A DNA stretch of 64,000 nucleotides from Aphanomyces cochlioides (Eukaryota; Oomycota; Saprolegniomycetes; Saprolegniales; Verrucalvaceae): the NCBI GenBank assembly GCA_019828595.1, contig JAHQRK010000015.1:558001-622000 (forward strand), in the 5' to 3' direction. The notes beneath the pieces were generated by a model. That model searched no databases and was not told where the DNA came from. It saw only the letters and a program-made list of their open reading frames with translations. Below, one piece after another: positions 33,062 through 45,173 of this stretch (position 1 is its first letter; every line of letters starts with the position of its first letter). Both the position numbers and the translations under genes were made by a program.

Positions 33062-33799
33062 ACGCCCCCAATGCGGTGTGTCTCCATTGACGTCACGTTC
33101 ATGTGCTCGGTGATGTCGACGATATTAGTGCTCTCAGCATTGTTCACCCGTTTCTACATTTCTACACTTTTTCCTTGTCGCCCCGTTTTTCCATGTGTCT
33201 ACAGCCGTTCGCCACCTTTTTTGTGGACATCAAACATACCACAGCACAAGTCGTCGAGCCATGGAAAGCACCAGCGTAATCTACAACAGCAAAGACGATG
33301 GCATAATGCTCGAATCCACGTCGCGTGGATGCGCCACCGCTGTCTCGATGAAATGTTTTTCGACCAACTATTCGGACTTCCATGTGGTCTGTCATCGTCG
33401 ATTCGTCTTTACTTGACTGCAGGATTGTTTGACGCCCCGTGGGTGAACCCACGTTTAAATCCGTTTAAACCGTCGACGACCAGGCCACGGGTGCACCTTG
33501 AAGGCCAAAATCCGCAGCAGAAACGCGTCCATCGATCGACAGAGCGCTATGAGATTGGATAGAACGTGCGAGATGCGCTGGATACACTCTGCGACCTGTT
33601 GCTTGCCTCTGGAGAGTATTCCCACGACGTTGCACCTTGATACGTTAATTGGGTTTGACGCATGTTTAACACGGTGGACAATGGAAAATGGGACAACTGC
33701 AAAGCAGGAACGACACTTGGCATACCACACGGCGAGCAAACTCTCAAGATGCCGACTCGCCTTTCAGCCGAGTCGTCTAAACCGGTGCAGACGTCGCAG

Positions 33800-36111
33800 G
33801 TAGATCGTTGGTCTTGATGAGCGCGCGCTTAAGGGTCGATCTCATAGCTGGCCCTCGTCGTTGAAAAACCGCTGCCTCTCCATGCATTTCCAGACGAATT
33901 CATTGAATGCACGCTTCGTTTGCAGCATTCCGAGCAAGTCACGTTCGTCTCGCGATTTCCTTGTCGTCGCTCATACGTTGGTCTTTGTCTAGATTGCCGA
34001 TTTCATTCCATGTTGCGCTCGTCCATGCGGATACAAAGTTGACGACAGAAACGACATCACACTTGGTACGCGTGCTTGAACCCATCCTGAGTAATCGCCA
34101 TGCTCTCCTCAAGGTCCTGGACCCCTCCACGCCGCTCGTTTTCACCACAGACGTGTGTACGTTCCGCTTCCAGATGCGCAATGTCGTCAACAATATGTGT
34201 CTTCGCTGCTATTTACCCGACCCACATCACATGGTCTCAGTCATGACTTCAGCCTTCACGATCGTCCAAGTACTCGCTCTTCTCGTACTACCCATTAACC
34301 ATGATTGAGTACAGGAGAAGTTGGTGGTGACGGAACAACCGCCGGACGTTTGGTTTAAAGACGAAGGAGGTCGGGATAAGTGCATCACGATTCAAGTTCA
34401 AGTCCAAGCCGCTCCAGGTCGCGCCGTCTCACCACGAATAGTGCGTTTCCTCCATGGTGGATCTCGCGACTTATCTCTCGCTTGTTGTAGATTCCACTGG
34501 AGCTCAGTTTGTTGTATGATTCTGGAGAGGTTGTCCAAGCATCAGCATCGGCTACATCTCCATCGAGTGGCATTCTGAAACTGTTTCCTGATCTACGGCC
34601 CAACATTACGGACGGCAATGTGCGCATTTCATTTCGGTATGACGACGACTATTTCACCCAGACTCTACATGGTTGTAGCATCGAAGACGTCTCCAAGAAT
34701 CACCAGAATCACTCGTTCATGCTTAAAATCGCCCCTGAATCTTCCAATGTGTACGCGGATATTGCAAGCGTCTGTACTGTCCCCGTCGCGATCCGATCGA
34801 AGCGTAATAAACGCCGGCTTGGTACTTATCACGATGTCGACCACACGTCCATTTTGCTAATTCTTGATTGTAGCGGGCTTAAAATCTCCAAGTAATGCGA
34901 GCACATCGTCGCCGTCAGCATCTGCAAGACCTCGAATGCTGCCGACGCCAGTCCATGCAACGCCGACTCATGAGAAGGCCACTCCAGGTGGGGCACGCCG
35001 AACGCATCCATCGTCCACGCCACATAATTTGCCACGCGGTAGGGTTTTATATTTCTTTCTGGATCACACCCATCTTGTAGCGCGACCGTCTTGGTTAGAA
35101 ACCATGGAGGAGTGGACTATCATTGGGTATGAAGTCCATGCCGATGGGTCGATGAACAAGGATGCACCCATTTATCGATGCATGGCTTGCATGGCTCTCA
35201 ACGATTCCTCTCACCATGGCGCGCACTCTCCATCATGTGACTATTTTCGCTCTCGCCAACAGCACTACACGCCACGACCCCATCGTGTTCAAACGCCTCA
35301 CGTATGGGACTACACCGTCATGGACTTTGATTGATCGATCGTGCCATGTAGATGGTCTATGGGTATAATCACCAAGCATACACGCCGTCAGCCAACACAA
35401 ACCAAACTCCAGTGGGATCTGCATACACGCCAACGAACCATGCCGCTTATACACCTACAAATCAAGCGTCTCATGTGTTTGGAAAACCAGAGCCAAACAT
35501 TTTCTTGACTCCTGCAAAGCCCCACACGCCGTCTCCAGCTGAAGCCACAGCCGCCAAACCCATGATGACCATGGAAATGTATTTGCAAGTAATGAATATG
35601 GCCAACAACAATGCCAACGCCCAAATTTTTACCCAAGAAAGCTGTGTTGCTTACATTTGGGCTCAAATGCAATCGGACATGCGGGTACACAAACCACGAG
35701 GCAATGGATTCCAAGAACTCGTGCTTGATTTAGGGTGACAAGATGGGACTTGCAGCATTTGATCAGTATCGCCAATTGGTACGCTGCATCCCTTTTGCTC
35801 AAAACTAAATGCATCTCGCAAGATTGGCTTTTATAAGGAGAACCAAGATGTAACACAGCAAGAACAACAACAGCAACGCCCTCAGATGGTCTTTTCGCCT
35901 CTGTCAGAGTTCCCGTTCTGCGACGCCACAGCCATTTGTTCGGGTTTAGAATCCGCCGTTCAATATGTACCGCCAACTTGATTACAAAATGATATTCATC
36001 GTCTCGTAGGGATCCCCCGCTGTATTTGCCCTCTCCAAATACATGGGCAATCTCGTAAAATTGCAGGAAGAAGCATTGATGCACTACTGGAGCCAAAATT
36101 TGATGCAATAG
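33800..36111 (+). CDS. Hypothetical multidomain protein with Cys/His knuckle and AYTPTN repeats
   Basis: The 3' two thirds join cleanly through 40-48-bp introns. The order is VLDPSTPLVFTTDVCTFRFQ; EKLVVTEQPPDVWFKDEGGR; IIPLELSLLYDSGEVV; VRISFRIEDVSKNHQNHSF; a Ser/Pro-rich linker; EEWTIIGYEVHADG then IYRCMACMALND...HGAHSPSCDYF, a possible zinc knuckle (C-x2-C, H, C); YTPTN repeats (SAYTPTNHAAYTPTNQA); and a Gln-rich tail to stop 36109-36111. The KDEGGR...FRIEDVSKNH block looks like a beta-sandwich, perhaps regulatory or DNA-binding, but I do not recognise the family. The 5' end before about 33.9 kb is unresolved. Convergent with FKBP, 6 bp apart. Confidence 0.55.
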
Positions 36112-36117
36112 CAGCAT

Positions 36118-36934
36118 TCATTCGTCGTCGCTCTCAATACTTTGGTCCATGTTGACCTTCTCATCGATGGCAATGAGCTCCACCTTGAAGACAAGAGTTG
36201 TGTTGGGGGGAATTTTCGGCGGCCGGCCTAAGATAGGATTAGGCTAACAAATACCTCATAATTTTTACCACGAACGCCGTATGCAAGTTTAGGAGCACAT
36301 GTGATTTTAGCCGTCTCGCCAATGCTCATGCGTTGAATGGCAATGTCCCATCCTTCCTTGCTTATGAGGCCATTTTTAGGTTAGTGCTCACCTTGAATTA
36401 CATGGCCAGCTCCAACCTTAAATTCGAATGCTCCGCCACGAGTTCGTGAAGCTTCAAACACTTTGCCATTTTCAAACTGCATAGAGATGAATCAATCTTC
36501 TCTTGCGCGGACACGTTTACCATGGCTGTGTAATGCACACGGGCGTATTGGCCTTTGTTCGGATACTGCTTCTTATCTCTTTTACAAAAAATCAGAGCAC
36601 ATTTGACAGACACGGTACCCTTCGAACAATACTTCATGATATAATCCCTCTACTGGTGTCCATCGCTCTTTTTCAAGGGCAGCTAATCGCGCTTGCTCCT
36701 CCTCGTATATTTTACGCTCGCGTTCTTCCCTGAGCTGCTGTTACAAGCATGTGTATAGTGGTTTCGTACTGTTCTCGCTTGACACGCTGCAACTCTAAAG
36801 CTCTCTCGCGTTTTGCTTGCAGTCGCTTCTCTTCGGCAATTTTCTCCGCATTCCTAGAAGAAAATCATTCTTGGCGGCGCGGTGAAAGCAGCAGCATACC
36901 ACCATGAGATGACTCGCGTCTTGGTTGCAGCCAT
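36118..36934 (-). CDS. FKBP-type peptidyl-prolyl isomerase with N-terminal charged helix
   Basis: Multi-exon minus-strand gene, ATG 36932-36934, stop 36118-36120. Residues 1-70 are a highly charged helix (EKIAEEKRLQAKRERALELQ, LREERERKIYEEEQARLAAL). The FKBP domain follows: KKQYPNKGQYARVHYTAM, FENGKVFEASRTRGG, FEFKVGAGHVI, GWDIAIQRMSIGETAKITC, AYGVRG, and PKIPPNTTLVFKVELIAI. This covers the catalytic strand order of FKBP12-like rotamases. The VGAGHVIxGWD and IPPNTTLVFxVEL motifs are intact, so isomerase activity and FK506 binding are plausible. Cytosolic or nuclear. The coiled N-terminus probably adds a partner-binding arm. Confidence 0.85.
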
Positions 36935-37148
36935 GACCTAGATTCGTTCATCATAAATGCATGGACGAAGTAACGCACATTGCCCAAGTCGTTCAGCAAT
37001 CCCTTGGCGATTCCCATATGAAGTAATGCTGCAAACTCTAGTTTCATGTAAGCTTGCCAGACTAAATGACACGCGAACTTGTTTGTTTTGCATTGCGCAT
37101 GTTGTACACAATATGACAGAACTACGAAACAAGTATTGAAGGCACTGA

Positions 37149-38411
37149 TTACATCCACACCTCGTTGAAATCAATCATGCCGTTCCCATTTCGATCGACT
37201 TCACGAATGATTTCTTTGAGTTGGGCAGACGTGACTTTTTGGCCGAGGGCTTTCATCAGCACAGCAAGCTCTCCCTCGTCGATTTCTCCGCTTCCGTCGG
37301 TGTCCAACTACTCAGAAAGCCTCAAAAACGACGACATTAAACGTATGGTACACTCTGAAATTGCTTGCGGAGGTTGACGATTTCGTCCGGGCCAAACAAC
37401 ATCGCAAGTTGAATAGACGGGCAATGTGAGTCTTTTTCACGTTGTTTTTGTAAGATGTGTATGAATTCATCCAAATTAACTTCGCCATTGCCATCTTTGT
37501 CCACTTCTTGGATCAATTCTGTTGAAAATACAATGAGTCGCAACACGTATCTGGGTTTGCATACCTTTAACTGTTTCGAGAGTGGATGTATCGCCAAATG
37601 CTTGCATGATAGCGGCCATTTCCTCGGCGGCGATAGAACCACTGCCATCTTTGTCAAACTTCTTAAATTGTTGTTCAATCAGGAGCAATTCATCTGGTGT
37701 AAAGCTTGTTTGTTGTGCGTCGCTCTCATTTTTTTCTCGCTTCGAATTCTCTACACACCTTAAATGATTTACTTTGGTAGTTGATACCTTCAACAGGGGG
37801 AGAATATTCCTTTGCTTCACGTTCACAATTTGAAGTTTCAGTTGCTTCTAACGCTGCAGGCGTGTCTTGTCCTGGTGGTGCATCTTTTGTGCCTGAAATA
37901 TGGGAACATTCTTTTTGTTCACACAAACCATTATTATTGTCTTTCTTTTCACTTGGATCTGCAATCTCATTAGATTCGTCGACTTGTGGTTCTTCCATAG
38001 CATCTGCGAAGTTCAATTACGGCCACGCAGTAGATCTATCAGTATTACCTTCGAGTTGGTCGACAATTGTTTCATCGCCGTCTAAGGTTATCGAGGGTTC
38101 AGTTTAACCAACTCTGTGAATCTCACCTGCATTTGTCTCGACATTGTACATTGCTGATAAGTTGGCCTCTTCACTGCCCAAAAGCGTTGGCTTAGACCAT
38201 GAGCTTTGTCCTGTTTTTGAGTTGTAGTAGTAGTACAGCCCTGATATCTTCATCTTTGTAAAATTCCTGTTGCGCTCATTGTACCTGAGTCTTCATCGTA
38301 GAAACGCTCCACGACGGCGTTAAGCAGCCTCCGCAGTCGCCGTCTAGCCATGCGAACACGATACATGCTCTGAATTTTGCATGCAGCCTCTTCGAGCGAC
38401 ATAGGAGGCAT
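37149..38411 (-). CDS. IQ-WW-EF-hand calcium-binding protein
   Basis: Minus-strand gene with several introns, ATG 38409-38411, stop 37149-37151. An IQ-like motif lies near residues 8-30 (CKIQSMYRVRMARRRLRRLL). It is followed by a WW domain (GLYYYYNSKTGQSSWSKP), an acidic linker, then four EF-hand helices with Ca2+ loops: FDKDGSGSIAAEE, VDKDGNGEVNLDE, LDTDGSGEIDEGE and VDRNGNGMIDFNE. All keep D at position 1 and E/D at 12. The C-terminal half is calmodulin/centrin-like. The mix of a calmodulin-binding IQ, a proline-binding WW and its own EF-hands suggests a self-contained Ca2+ sensor-adaptor. The substrate is unknown. Confidence 0.8.
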
Positions 38412-38538
38412 GTTCAATTTGGATTTTTACTTTGCCGTTTCATGAAACGTGCTAGGTGGGCAGAAAATTTGCCTACGCAGTCTGGTTTCAGCGGTTTCTT
38501 AGTTGGTTCCAAGGTCGTTACTTGAAAAGGACGGCGAG

Positions 38539-41500
38539 ATGACCGCGCCAGCGTCCGCCAATTCGTCAGTCTTGACCCATCGGTACATGTATGGTCTCAA
38601 AGGCAGTGTGAAGAACAACATTGGCTTTTGCGATGAGAATGTCCTTGCGTATCCATGCGGCCACTGCATCGTTATCCACAGCATTGAAACCAAGGAGCAA
38701 CAGTTTCTCCAAGGCATCGAGGGCGGAGCTTCTGGTGGCTTCACAGCTATGGCTCTCACATCCAACCGAAAGTAAGCACCGAGAGAGCCCATTGCGTGCT
38801 CAAATGGATTAGGTATATAGCCATGGCTGAGAGAGGGGCTGACAATGGTTTGATCAACATCTATGATCTGACAACATTTCGAAGAAAAAAGCCTCTAACA
38901 TATTCAGACTTGGGATCCGACTCATATGCATGCCATCAATTGAATGATACACTGACCGATCAAATGTAGGTGAGCATAGCTTTCTCTGGTGACGGCAAAT
39001 ATTGTATCGGACAAGGCGGTGCACCAGAATGGAATCTTGTCATGTGGACGTGGGAGAAGAGTAAAGTGATCACGACATTCAAAGCGGCGGCACAATACGG
39101 CAGGTATGAATACGAACTACCTTCTAGCATTAGTCTTGTTAGCTCGATTGGTCAAGTTGATTTTAACCCCCAAGACTCAACGACAATTTGTGCAAGTGGC
39201 AACGGCACGATCAAATTCTTCAAATTCGCCGACGGTAATGCACCAAATAAACTGACGGAGTCAATACTTCAAATCTAGGCCAGCTGCGACAACAAGCCAT
39301 TTCACTGAAACGAGAACCTGGAAATTTCCTTTGTCACTGCTGGTTGCCTGATGAGCGATTAATTGCAGCCACATTGTCGGGTGAACTCTGGTAGGACTTG
39401 ATCCAAATCTTATGCTCAAATGAGCGGCAGGTTGTTTGAAAACATGGAATTCCGCGCAGCATTGGCATCATCTCCAACAGAAGGGCAGTATTGCTCATCC
39501 CTCTTGGCATATTCAAAAGGTATTTTAATGACTCATTTGCGCCATCTTGACTCGAGTGCATAGGTTTTCTGTGTGGCGGATCAGGAGGCGTGGTGCGAAT
39601 TTATGAAAAAAGTGACGATTCCCGAGAGCATTACAAGCGAACCAAAACTTTTACGATTGACGGAAATCCTCAATGCATTCTCAACTTGGCGTTATCGCCT
39701 AGTGAAGACACCTTAATTTGCTCCCTTGAAAATAACCAATTGTACATGTTAACCCTCAGCTCAACCGACATTTTGAAAGAAGATGCAATGAACTTTGAGC
39801 TGGTGTCAACTCCATTTCATCGCCCTGGTGCAAATGGCACTCAAATCACCGGACTCGACACTTGCATCCGCAAACCCTTGATAGTCACGTGCGGCGTGGA
39901 TAAATCCGTCCGTGTGTGGAATTACAACGACAAATCGACAGATATTTTGAAGTTCTTCAAGGAGGAAGCATTGGCTGTCGCATTGCACCCTAGTGGATTG
40001 CACATCGTGGTCGCATTTACCGACAAATTGCGAATGCTCAATATCCTCATGGATGACATTCGACCATACCGGGAATATGGTGCGGGAGAGCTTGCTTTCT
40101 GATTTATCCTTTTGAAATGCAATAGGAGTGAAAGCGTGTCGTGAAGTGCGCTTCAGCCACGGAGGTCAATATTTTGCTGTTGCTAACAACAATACAATTC
40201 AGGTACATACTAAGTGGCAGGGCCGCGTAATGCGACTATTTAAGGTGTATGGCACTTACTCGGGGGAACTGATGGCAGTCTTACGGGGGCACACAAATCA
40301 AGTGAATGGTCTGCTATGGAAAAATGACGATCGGAAACTTGTGAGCTGCGGCTCGGATGGCTCCATCTTTCAGTGGGACTTGAGATCAGCTGTCAAAGTT
40401 GGGGAAGGTGCGTGCAGCTTGTATGCAATTCTTCACGTTATATTCGCCAGGTCATACTCATCCCCGCTGCAATTACTCCGATCTGTGCTCATCTACCGAT
40501 GCAAACTTGGTATTCGCCACCGGTACCGATGGTACTCTCAAAGAAATTGATATTGTTGCTGGAACTCCACGTCTTGAACACAACTCTGGTGTACTGCTTG
40601 GTACAATAATCATGCAGTACAAACGCAATCTCATCTACTGCGTAGGGCCACTGGCACTGACAACTTCTCAGCAGTACTTGTTTGTTGGTACAGTCGAACC
40701 ACGCCATCCTGGATGTGTTCGAGCGTATAAGCTACCTCTTGAGGCGGAGAGTACGTATTCAGAAGTACAATGCCATGACTTGGCCGTGACACGTTTGCGT
40801 CTATCACATGTTTGTTGATTTTGCTAGCTGTAATGAAACAACTTGATTGTAGGATAATCAATACCTATTCTCGGTCGGTGAGGATGGCTCTTTGTGCATT
40901 TTCGAAACAAAGGAGCTGACAAGCTCCAAATTAAAAGGTGAGCTGACATTGACCACCTTGAGTAATATAAAATCAGGACGAAGCGAGCGCGAAAATGCCA
41001 TGGCTTTCGCTGAGGAAATTCTCGTAACCAAATCTGATTTGGAAGAGAAGAACCGCACCATGCAAGGTTGGTCATTGCCTGTAGCGCCTGATTTTACTTG
41101 AGGCATACTTTAGAATTGAAAGCAAAAGTCGATGAGCTCACCTTGCATAACGAGTATCAATTGCGTCTCAAAGATATGAATTACAAAGAAAAAATCCAAG
41201 AAGTCAGGTGAGTACCTAGTCATTAAGCAAGATGATAATTTTGTAAAGCGATAAATTTACATCGGAATTGACCCAAGACAAGCAAAGATGCGCTGACTTA
41301 CAAGAAGATAAGCGCGAAATGGAAGCAGAGTATGACTCCAAGTTGAGTGACTTGGAGACTGCACACAGTCGGGAGCTGGAAGAGATTCGTGAAACGTAAG
41401 GGACAACACATCTTTGAACATATCAAATATCACTTGTAGCTACGAAGCAAAAATCAAAGCAGAAGTCGAACGCTATGAGGCTTTGATCCAAGAGCGAGAT

Positions 41501-43023
41501 GAGGAAAACGCTCGCTGGGAAGAAGAAAACCAGCTTTTGGTCGAAAGTCACACACAATTCTTGGCCGAAATGACATCAGAATACGACCGCAAAGTCGAAG
41601 GAGAGCAATTGAAACAAACCCGACTCGGCAGCGAAAAGGAAGAAATTTTGCACGAATTTGAAGTGGGCAAAAAGCACAGTAAGACGTCGAGGGTCCATCC
41701 AACCTCATATAAACTTAATGAAGTCGAGGAAGACGCAGACCTTGAAGTGGAAGAAGTCAAGGCAAAATATGATGCCAAGTTTCTGGAGGAAAGAGAAGCT
41801 ACTTTGCGACTGAAAGGAGAGAACGGGATCATGAAGAAAAAGTTTACCGCATTACAGAAGGACATTGAAGATCAGAAGGAGGAAATTCGGAGCTTGCAGG
41901 AGAAGGGCAAAGAATTGTATGAAAATATTAAGGGTCTTGAAAAGGACATTCAGGGGCACAAGAAAGAAATTAGAGAGCGAGAAGAAACAATCCAAGATAA
42001 GGAAAAACGCATCTATGACCTGAAAAAGAAGAATCAAGAGCTCGAAAAGTTCAAGTTTGTCCTCGACTATAAAATCAAAGAACTGAAACGCCAAATCGAG
42101 CCGCGAGAGAATGAAATTGCTGATATGAAACTTCAAATTGAGGAAATGGACCAAGAATTGGAGCATTATCACAAGTCCAACGCGGCCCTTGACTTGATGA
42201 TTGGCGAGCTTACGTTAAAAATGGATGGCATGCAGAAGGTAGTTCGAATGCTGATCACGAAATTTCTAATCGATGAAAATAGGATATTAACCATCAAACA
42301 CTTGAAATAAAAACAATGCGGCAATTTATCAAGCAATTCCAAGGGGATCTGCACGAAAGCGCCCAATTGCTTGAGAAGAAAAAAGCTCTCAAGCTATCTA
42401 TAATTGGTAAGACAAACCACTTTGATAGAACCCAGAACATGATACATGATCGCAGCCTTGTACAAAAAATATGAAAATGGCAAAATCGTGGCAGAAGTTG
42501 AGAGTGATGTTGATGCTCAACAAGAATATAATCGCCAGCGGGAGTATTTGGAAAAGGAAGTTGAATCCATGAAGAACAAGCTCGTCAAAGGCATGAAGAT
42601 AAATCACAGCGAAATGATGCGCTTGAAGAGGGAAAACGCAATATTAACCATTCAGGTGGGAAAAACGAAGTTCAGTTGATTTGAGTGATTTTTACAGGTT
42701 AATGATTTGCGTCGAGAGTTCCATGCAGTAAAAGCCAGTCAAAACGAGGTGAAAGACCTGAAGAATAAACAACGAGACAAGAGAACTGTCGACGAAGGAG
42801 ACATGCAGTTGCGCCGAGAGAGTGAACTCCAAAAGGTAAGTTCTTGAGAGAGAAACATTCCTAATCACCACGGTAGGCGCAAATTCAGCAATTAAAGCAC
42901 CAGCATGCCGCACTACAAAAGGCACTTGGAGGTTCGAGTGTTGCAGCACAACCTCGACGATCCTTAGGAAATAGTAACAATGCGAAGTTGGCACCCATGA
43001 AAGGTGTCCACATTGACGCATAA
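38539..43023 (+). CDS. CFAP57: CFAP57/WDR65-like ciliary WD40 and coiled-coil protein
   Basis: Long multi-exon gene from ATG 38539 (an upstream in-frame ATG at 38503 is possible) to TAA 43021-43023. The N-terminal half is WD40-like: [89 protein letters not shown] and [16 protein letters not shown]. These match the opening and order of WDR65/CFAP57. The C-terminal half (about 41.1-43.0 kb) is continuous coiled coil ([20 protein letters not shown]). In Chlamydomonas FAP57 connects inner dynein arms on the axoneme. With CEP83 at 10-12 kb, this supports flagellated cells. Exon edges around 39.28-39.59 kb are approximate. Confidence 0.78.
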
Positions 43024-43493
43024 ATAAACAAGTTGAAATCTTCGCGCTACATAATGTCTGGCTTGCATTTCTCACTTGGGTGGGCTGTTTTCCACAGTAT
43101 AATTGGGCCGTATGGGATGTATACTCGTTCAGCTCAATCGAATGTTGTATCCTTGACCAAAGTCTCTTATATGCAGGGCATCATATCATGATCAATCAAT
43201 TCCTGTCGGGGTAAACTTCTTGTGTGATGTGTCGTCCAAGATGCAAGCAAAACCTCAATAGGTTTACTGGATTACAGTATGATTTTCGTTCCAAGGCTCA
43301 TTCAACAGCTTTTAAGTTGAGAAATATCCTCCAGCATAGTCTCTCCAAGTTATCCAGCATAAACATTGACTCGTCCATCAACTTGTATCTTCCGCATCCA
43401 TTTGGTTTTTGAATGAATTGCGCGCGCTTTTGTCGTTCCGGACACGATTATGCGGATCAATATCTTATATTTTATTGGCTATAACTAAGAACA
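43024..43493. promoter_or_regulatory. Intergenic region and promoter of the Rpn9 gene
   Basis: No gene seen. ATTGGCTATAACTAAG lies at 43474-43489, ending 5 bp before the ATG at 43494, and repeats the CCAAT/TATA-like word at 3105. A CCGGA half-site lies near 43440. Such closeness to the ATG implies a very short 5' leader or a start site within this motif. Confidence 0.4.
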
Positions 43494-44967
43494 ATGAACA
43501 ATTATGATTGGCTAAAAATTGAATTTCCGGTTTGTCAATTTGGGGTCTCGAATCCTTTGCCAGCTTTGGATCATTCCCCGATGGACTTCTTGAGCAAAGA
43601 ACAAGCGAAGTACCCGACACTTGCGGCGGCATACGCGCGTTTCGGTGAACTCTTCTCCCGCAAGTTGTATCATGAACTGACGGTTGAAATTCTCGCGTTT
43701 GTCAAAGATGAATCGACCGCGCATGGCACGAATTGGTATGATTTGTTTGCACAGTTCATCTCGACGTTCCAAGACAAGATCAATCAACTCTCCCTCATCA
43801 CGATTTGTGGCAATATTGCTCAGCGATTTGCCGGTAAGTAGCGTGTGTTTGAACGTTGATCTCATCGCGCTAGATCCCCAACAAGCTGTCACGTTTTTGG
43901 AATCAATCATGACCCACTTGCAGACCAAGAAGAACAAGATAACGCAGCACACGACTCCCAACCCCCATGCAATTGAATCCGTGCTTATGTGCCGTATGTA
44001 CATGGCGAGCTTCCAAATCAAGTTGAAACAACTTGCTGAAGTTAAAAAGATCTTGGCAGATAACAAAGACACTGTGGAGGGTCTTGTTGGTGCTGATCCG
44101 ATCGTGCATGCCGCCTACTACAGCGTTGCTTGCGAATACTATTCAGTTGTCGGGTAAGAGCATCCCAGGGGCTGTCTTTCGATTTTGAGATAGACCTGCA
44201 GACAAGTTTTACAAGAGTTCGTTGATGTTCCTTGCCTACTCGTTGTACGAAGATATTAAACCTGCTGAGCGCTTTGCTTTGGCAATCAACATCAGCATTG
44301 CAGCCCTTACTGGCGAAAACGTCTTCAACTTTGGCGAAGTGGTGAGTAATGTGTCTCCATATTCTATTTTACAAAGTGATTGCAGTTGGCGACACCCATC
44401 CTCACGGCATTGAAAGGCACGGACAAAGAGTGGTTAAGCGATCTTTTGCACGCATTTAACCGCGGAGATATTGATCAATTCAACGTCATTGTCGGAGCAC
44501 ATCGTGCAGAATACAATGCTCAGGTATTAAAGTGCCAGAATATTGAATAACGATTTGTGTAGCCTGCTCTTGTGAACACAGAAGCTTATGTGAAAGAAAA
44601 AGTGGCCCTTTTAGCTCTCATGGTGCTTGTTTTCCACCGCCCTTCGCATGAGCGCAACATCCCCTTTGCTGATATTGCTGCGGCAACACGTTTGCCATTG
44701 AACCAAGTTGAGTGGCTCGTCATGCGCGCACTCTCGTTGGGTTTGATCAAGGGTAGCATTGACCAAGTTGATGGCATCGTTTCTGTAAATTGGGTGCAGG
44801 TATGTTCACTGTGAATCCTGGCAGTCTTCCCACCCTTAATTTTATAGCCACGTGTCTTGGAAAGCCAGCAATTGAAGGAACTCCAACAAAGATTGGGCTC
44901 GTGGAGTAAGAAGGTGAACGAGACGCTCTTGTACGTCGAAGACCAAACGCCAGAGCTTTTTCAGTAA
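43494..44967 (+). CDS. PSMD13: 26S proteasome regulatory subunit Rpn9/PSMD13
   Basis: Six to seven exons from ATG 43494 to stop 44965-44967. The N-terminal helical repeats include FLSKEQAKYPTLAAAYARFG, LTVEILAFVKDE and ISTFQDKINQLSL. The C-terminal PCI domain shows YVKEKVALLALMVLVFHRPS, RNIPFADIAAATRLPLNQVEWLVMRALSLGLIKG and SIDQVDGIVSVNWVQPRVL, the winged-helix block of Rpn9. Rpn9 is a non-ATPase lid subunit that helps assemble the 19S particle. Length and all blocks match the family, with no unusual feature except small introns. Confidence 0.93.
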
Positions 44968-45139
44968 GGCACTTATAACAGTGAATGTATCATTCTCTGA
45001 ATAACTACACTTTCCACAATATTTCCAAGCTGCATTCCACCGCATTATAACATTATGACCACCACATACATCGAGCTATTAAGAACATACCGGTAGTCCT
45101 CAACCGACCTCTGCTGCACTAGTAAATGCATGAACTTCG

Positions 45140-45149
45140 TATCCGGATA
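45140..45149. promoter_or_regulatory. TATCCGGATA site upstream of DDX11
   Basis: A perfect TATCCGGATA palindrome 24 bp before the ATG at 45174, the same position class as at 12401 (26 bp before its ATG). Confidence 0.5.
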
Positions 45150-45173
45150 ATTGAATTTGGTTGAAACAACTCA

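Noticed and set aside
41852..42172. Hydrophobic minus-strand ORF rich in Phe/Leu
   Set aside because: It is the complement of the Lys/Glu-rich coiled coil of the CFAP57-like gene.
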